Part shown: in pieces, positions 6,578-8,931 of the stretch
Layout of the letters: every line of letters begins with the position of its first letter
Numbering within the stretch: position 1 is the stretch's first letter
Origin: Gemmatimonadota bacterium
GTDB lineage: Bacteria > Gemmatimonadota > Gemmatimonadetes > Longimicrobiales > Gaopeijiaceae
Reading direction: 5' to 3'
NCBI GenBank assembly: GCA_018678395.1
Contig: JAHHMJ010000066.1
Span: 1 to 8,931, forward strand
DNA: 8,931 bases
Translations under genes and position numbers: made by a program
The notes under the pieces: model-generated
What the model saw: only the letters and a program-made list of their open reading frames with translations
Told to the model about the DNA's origin: nothing
Databases searched by the model: none

Positions 6578-6617
6578 CCACCCAAGGGAAAACCGGGTGG
6601 TTGCGGGGAAAACCCCG
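6578..6617. repeat. Direct repeats and small hairpins upstream of ccmE
   Basis: The 9-mer gggaaaacc occurs at 6586-6594 and again at 6606-6614, exactly 20 bp apart (about two helical turns). The first copy lies in the loop of a 6-bp stem (6578-6583 ccaccc with 6595-6600 gggtgg). The second forms a 5-bp stem with an AAAA loop (6604-6608 with 6613-6617). It lies just upstream of the putative ECF-type promoter, a position that would suit activator sites. Function is unknown. Apart from this, the hairpin at 6526-6541 and the promoter candidate, nothing else is recognised in 6525-6757. Confidence 0.5.
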
Positions 6618-6628
6618 ACTTCCGAACC

Positions 6629-6657
6629 GGAACCTTCCCGCCTTGCGCGGGCTTCAA
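6629..6657 (+). promoter_or_regulatory. ECF-sigma-like promoter candidate before ccmE
   Basis: GGAACCTT at 6629-6636 closely resembles the GGAAC(C/T)TT -35 element of RpoE/ECF sigma factors. After 16 nt comes TTCAA (6653-6657), which resembles the TCTAA/TCAAA-type -10. Transcription would start near 6664, leaving a leader of about 95 nt before the ccmE ATG at 6758. A 5-bp stem (6637-6641 with 6647-6651) lies in the spacer. The -35 match is good and the -10 only fair. No ECF gene is present in the window. Confidence 0.4.
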
Positions 6658-6757
6658 GGGATTAGGACATTTCGGGTCGAGTCCGGCCGCATCCGACGGC
6701 ATCTTCCCGAGGTCCCTCCCGGCCGGACGACCTCGCCAACCGAACAGGTGACGACCG

Positions 6758-7192
6758 ATGAAGCAGAACGGCCGTTTCATGGTGGGGCTCGTGGGCGTGG
6801 CCGCCGTGGTGACCTACCTCGTCTGGACCGGGGTCAGCGACACCATGGTGTACTACATGACTCCCGCGGAGCTCATCCAGAAGATCGACGACGATCCCAC
6901 GTTCCGTGACGTGGGTGTGAAAGTGAGCGGGCGTCTCGTAGTGGACAGCCACGAGCAGACCCCCGGCACCATCGAGCATCACTTCGTCGTTCACGATCTG
7001 GACGATGAGGGCATCACCTTTCCGGTCGTCTATCGGAACCCTCTCCCGGACACGTTCACCGACTCGCCCGAGATGGTGGTCGACGTCGTGCTCGAGGGCC
7101 GCTTCAACGAGGCGGGCGTGTTCGAGGCGACCACCGTCCTGACGAAGTGCGGTAGCCGGTACGAAGCCAGTCCCGAGGAGTTGCGAACGTGA
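6758..7192 (+). CDS. ccmE: Cytochrome c maturation heme chaperone CcmE, Cys-type (CxxxY)
   Basis: This 144-residue membrane-anchored protein matches CcmE, the periplasmic chaperone that covalently holds heme b after its release from CcmABCD and hands it to CcmF for attachment to apocytochromes c. A short basic N-terminus is followed by one membrane anchor (about 7-25). Then comes an OB-fold periplasmic domain, with VKVSGRLV (55-62), FPVVYRNPLPDTF (88-100) and VVLEGRF (110-116) as typical strands. The heme-attachment site is KCGSRYE, with C131 and Y135 in a CxxxY motif. E. coli CcmE uses H130 in HxxxY. CxxxY CcmE proteins are known from Desulfovibrio and archaea, so this is a recognised variant and not a broken gene. 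A weak AGGTG (6746-6750) precedes the ATG. The stop overlaps the ccmF start (GTGA). The length and motif make the call secure. Confidence 0.94.
   Translation: MKQNGRFMVGLVGVAAVVTYLVWTGVSDTMVYYMTPAELIQKIDDDPTFRDVGVKVSGRLVVDSHEQTPGTIEHHFVVHDLDDEGITFPVVYRNPLPDTFTDSPEMVVDVVLEGRFNEAGVFEATTVLTKCGSRYEASPEELRT
7176..7180 (+). promoter_or_regulatory. Ribosome-binding site deciding the GTG start of ccmF
   Basis: AGGAG at 7176-7180, inside the end of ccmE, is 8 nt before the GTG at 7189. No in-frame ATG is positioned near the conserved N-terminus, so the GTG is the best start for ccmF. Confidence 0.65.
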
Positions 7193-8931
7193 ATGTACTC
7201 GGAGAGCTCGCGCTGTGGATCGCCCTTCCGGTCTCCCTCTGGGGCATGGTCCTCGGGTTCTCGGGAGGACGCAAACAGCGTGGTGATCTGACGCTTTCGG
7301 CCGAGCGGAGCGTCTACGCGGTCTTCTTTCTGACGATCGTCGCCAGCCTGGGTGTCGTCGACACGTTCCTCAACGACCGCTTCGAGTACTGGTACGTCGC
7401 CAACTACTCGAGCATCAGCCTCCCGACCTTCTACAAGGTCTCGGGTCTGTGGGCGGGCCAGCGCGGTTCGCTGCTCTTCTGGCTTCTGCTGCTGTCCCTC
7501 TTCTCGACCATCGCCGTGTGGTCGAACCGTCGGAAGAACCGGGAGTTCATGCCCTACGTGGCGGGGACTCTCCTGACGATCACCTCGTTCTTCCTGGTGG
7601 TCCTGCTCTTCGCCGACGTGAATCCCTTCGAGAAGCTGGGCTTCACGCCAGCCGACGGAGCGGGTCTGAATCCACAGTTGCAGAACTACTGGATGACGAT
7701 CCATCCGCCCACGCTGTACCTGGGCTTCACCGCCTTCACGATTCCGTTCGCCTTCGCGATCGCCGCTCTGCTCAACGGGCGACTCGATTCGCGGTGGATC
7801 GTGCTGACGCGCAAGTGGACGCTGCTCTCGTGGTTCTTCCTCGCCAACGGCATCATCTTCGGGATGCGGTGGGCGTACGAAGAGCTGGGATGGGGTGGCT
7901 ACTGGTTCTGGGATCCCGTCGAGAACGCTTCGCTTCTGCCCTGGCTGACCGCGACGGCGTTCCTGCACAGCATCATGATCCAGGAAAACCGGGGGATGCT
8001 GAAGATCTGGAACATGGGGCTGGTGATCCTCACCTTCCTGCTCACGATCTTCGCGACCTTCCTGACGCGGTCCGGTCTGATCGAGTCGGTTCACACCTTC
8101 GCCACCGAGTTGAAGATCGCGTTCATCTTCCTCGGCTTCATGGCGACGATCCTGATGGTCGGATTGGTGCTGGTCCTCTACCGCCTGCCGAGTCTCAAGA
8201 GCGAGAACCAGATCGAGTCGTTCGTGAGTCGTGAGGCGGCGTTCGTCTTCAACAACCTGATCCTGCTCGGCGCCACGTTCGCCGTGCTCTGGGGCACGTT
8301 GTTGCCTCTGATCAGCGAAGGATTCACCGGTCAGGAGATCGCGGTGGGTCCGCCCTTCTTCAACCGCGTCAATCTGCCGATCGGGCTCGCGCTGCTCGCC
8401 CTCATGGGGATCGGCCCCGTGATCGCGTGGCGGCGTGCCTCGAAGCGCAACCTGAAGAAGAACTTCTTCTGGCCGCTCGGGATCGGCGTACTCACGGCGG
8501 CCGCCCTCTGGGTCGCGGGTGCGCGACACGGAATGGCCCTGCTCACCTTCGGGATCTCCGCCTTCGTCATGACGATCATCGTCGTGGAGTTCTGGAAGGG
8601 CACCCGGGCGCGGGCACGCATCGAGGGCGAGGGTGTGGTCAAGGCGTTCTATCACCTCATCGCCCGCAACCGCCGGCGCTGGGGTGGCTACATCGTCCAC
8701 GTCGGCGTGGTGTTGATCTTCACCGCCTTCGCGGCGGCGCCGTGGTACGGCGAGTTCCTTCAGACGCTGGAGCCCGGCGAGACGATGGTCGCCGAGTCAC
8801 CGCTCGGCCACACCTACGAGATGACGTACGAGGGCATGTCGACGAATGTGCGCGACCCGGACAAGAACCTGCAGTGGCAGGCCGTGGCCCTGGTCAGCGT
8901 GCGTCGCGACGGTGAGCCGCTCGGTACGTTC
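7189..8931 (+). CDS. ccmF: Cytochrome c heme lyase subunit CcmF (C-terminus outside window)
   Basis: From the GTG at 7189 the frame stays open for 581 codons to the window edge; complete CcmF proteins are about 650 residues. CcmF is a polytopic inner-membrane protein of the HemeC/WWD superfamily. It takes heme from CcmE and, with CcmH, ligates it to CxxCH apocytochromes in the periplasm. Many hydrophobic segments are evident. Conserved blocks are LWAGQRGSLLFW (87-98), IHPPTLYLG (171-179), the WWD heme-binding motif WGGYWFWDPVENASLLPW (235-252) and TRSGLIESVHTF (293-304). The four key histidines align by context with E. coli H173, H261, H303 and H491: here H172, H260 (FLHS), H302 and H504 (GGYIVHVGV). 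A periplasmic stretch begins near 517. The start overlaps the ccmE stop by 4 nt, so the two are translationally coupled. Nearby NrfE is a paralogue, but the ccmE partner supports CcmF. Confidence 0.95.
   Translation, partial: MNVLGELALWIALPVSLWGMVLGFSGGRKQRGDLTLSAERSVYAVFFLTIVASLGVVDTFLNDRFEYWYVANYSSISLPTFYKVSGLWAGQRGSLLFWLLLLSLFSTIAVWSNRRKNREFMPYVAGTLLTITSFFLVVLLFADVNPFEKLGFTPADGAGLNPQLQNYWMTIHPPTLYLGFTAFTIPFAFAIAALLNGRLDSRWIVLTRKWTLLSWFFLANGIIFGMRWAYEELGWGGYWFWDPVENASLLPWLTATAFLHSIMIQENRGMLKIWNMGLVILTFLLTIFATFLTRSGLIESVHTFATELKIAFIFLGFMATILMVGLVLVLYRLPSLKSENQIESFVSREAAFVFNNLILLGATFAVLWGTLLPLISEGFTGQEIAVGPPFFNRVNLPIGLALLALMGIGPVIAWRRASKRNLKKNFFWPLGIGVLTAAALWVAGARHGMALLTFGISAFVMTIIVVEFWKGTRARARIEGEGVVKAFYHLIARNRRRWGGYIVHVGVVLIFTAFAAAPWYGEFLQTLEPGETMVAESPLGHTYEMTYEGMSTNVRDPDKNLQWQAVALVSVRRDGEPLGTF

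Noticed and set aside
4425..6581. 718-codon open frame on the minus strand opposite maf and glpK
   Set aside because: Low-complexity Arg/Gly/Pro/His-rich translation without domains, lying antisense to two well-supported genes; a composition artefact.
7030..8700. 556-codon minus-strand open frame opposite ccmE and ccmF
   Set aside because: Glu/Arg/Asp/Gln-rich translation that is simply the complement of codons for hydrophobic CcmF residues; no motif, and the sense frame has conserved CcmF blocks.

Overview
The window is a GC-rich (roughly two-thirds G+C), gene-dense stretch of bacterial chromosome. Gene content is core metabolism: a truncated sulfur amino acid enzyme at the left edge, a plus-strand block glmM-glmS-dtd-maf-glpK, and the start of a cytochrome c maturation operon (ccmE-ccmF) that runs off the right edge. 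No rRNA, tRNA, CRISPR array, insertion sequence or phage gene is visible. The organism is a Gram-negative-type bacterium with system I cytochrome c biogenesis. The GlmM has the DPDVDR metal loop and GEGNGG sugar loop that I associate from memory with Bacteroidota/Gemmatimonadota-type enzymes. With this base composition, Gemmatimonadota or a related lineage is my best guess, but this is an inference; Myxococcota or another deltaproteobacterial-type lineage is not excluded.

Layout. Bases 1-467 (minus) hold the N-terminal 155 residues of a PLP-dependent cystathionine gamma-synthase/gamma-lyase family enzyme. Bases 468-595 are a divergent intergenic region with a perfect 13-bp inverted repeat (497-509/550-562) enclosing a 7-bp hairpin. 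Bases 596-3952 encode GlmM and GlmS, which catalyse consecutive steps from fructose-6-phosphate to glucosamine-1-phosphate for UDP-GlcNAc, peptidoglycan and LPS. Their 132-bp gap has a short near-palindrome and a clear glmS ribosome-binding site. Next come dtd (D-aminoacyl-tRNA deacylase), maf (dTTP/UTP pyrophosphatase family) and glpK (glycerol kinase), with gaps or overlaps of 2, -4 and 3 nt, so glmS-dtd-maf-glpK is probably one transcript.

Bases 6525-6757 are the longest gene-free stretch (233 bp). They hold a GC-rich hairpin just after glpK, a 9-bp direct repeat at a 20-bp period with small hairpins, and an ECF-sigma-like promoter candidate. From 6758, ccmE and ccmF (4-nt GTGA overlap) start a cytochrome c maturation operon. 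The CcmE has a Cys-type heme site (CGSRY) instead of the textbook His type. The CcmF has all four expected heme/WWD-associated histidines.

No wholly undescribed multi-gene system is visible. The points most worth a second look are the Cys-type CcmE, the nested inverted repeat in the divergent leader, the possible ECF promoter before ccmE, and residue changes in GlpK that suggest altered phosphate contacts and loss of fructose-1,6-bisphosphate control.
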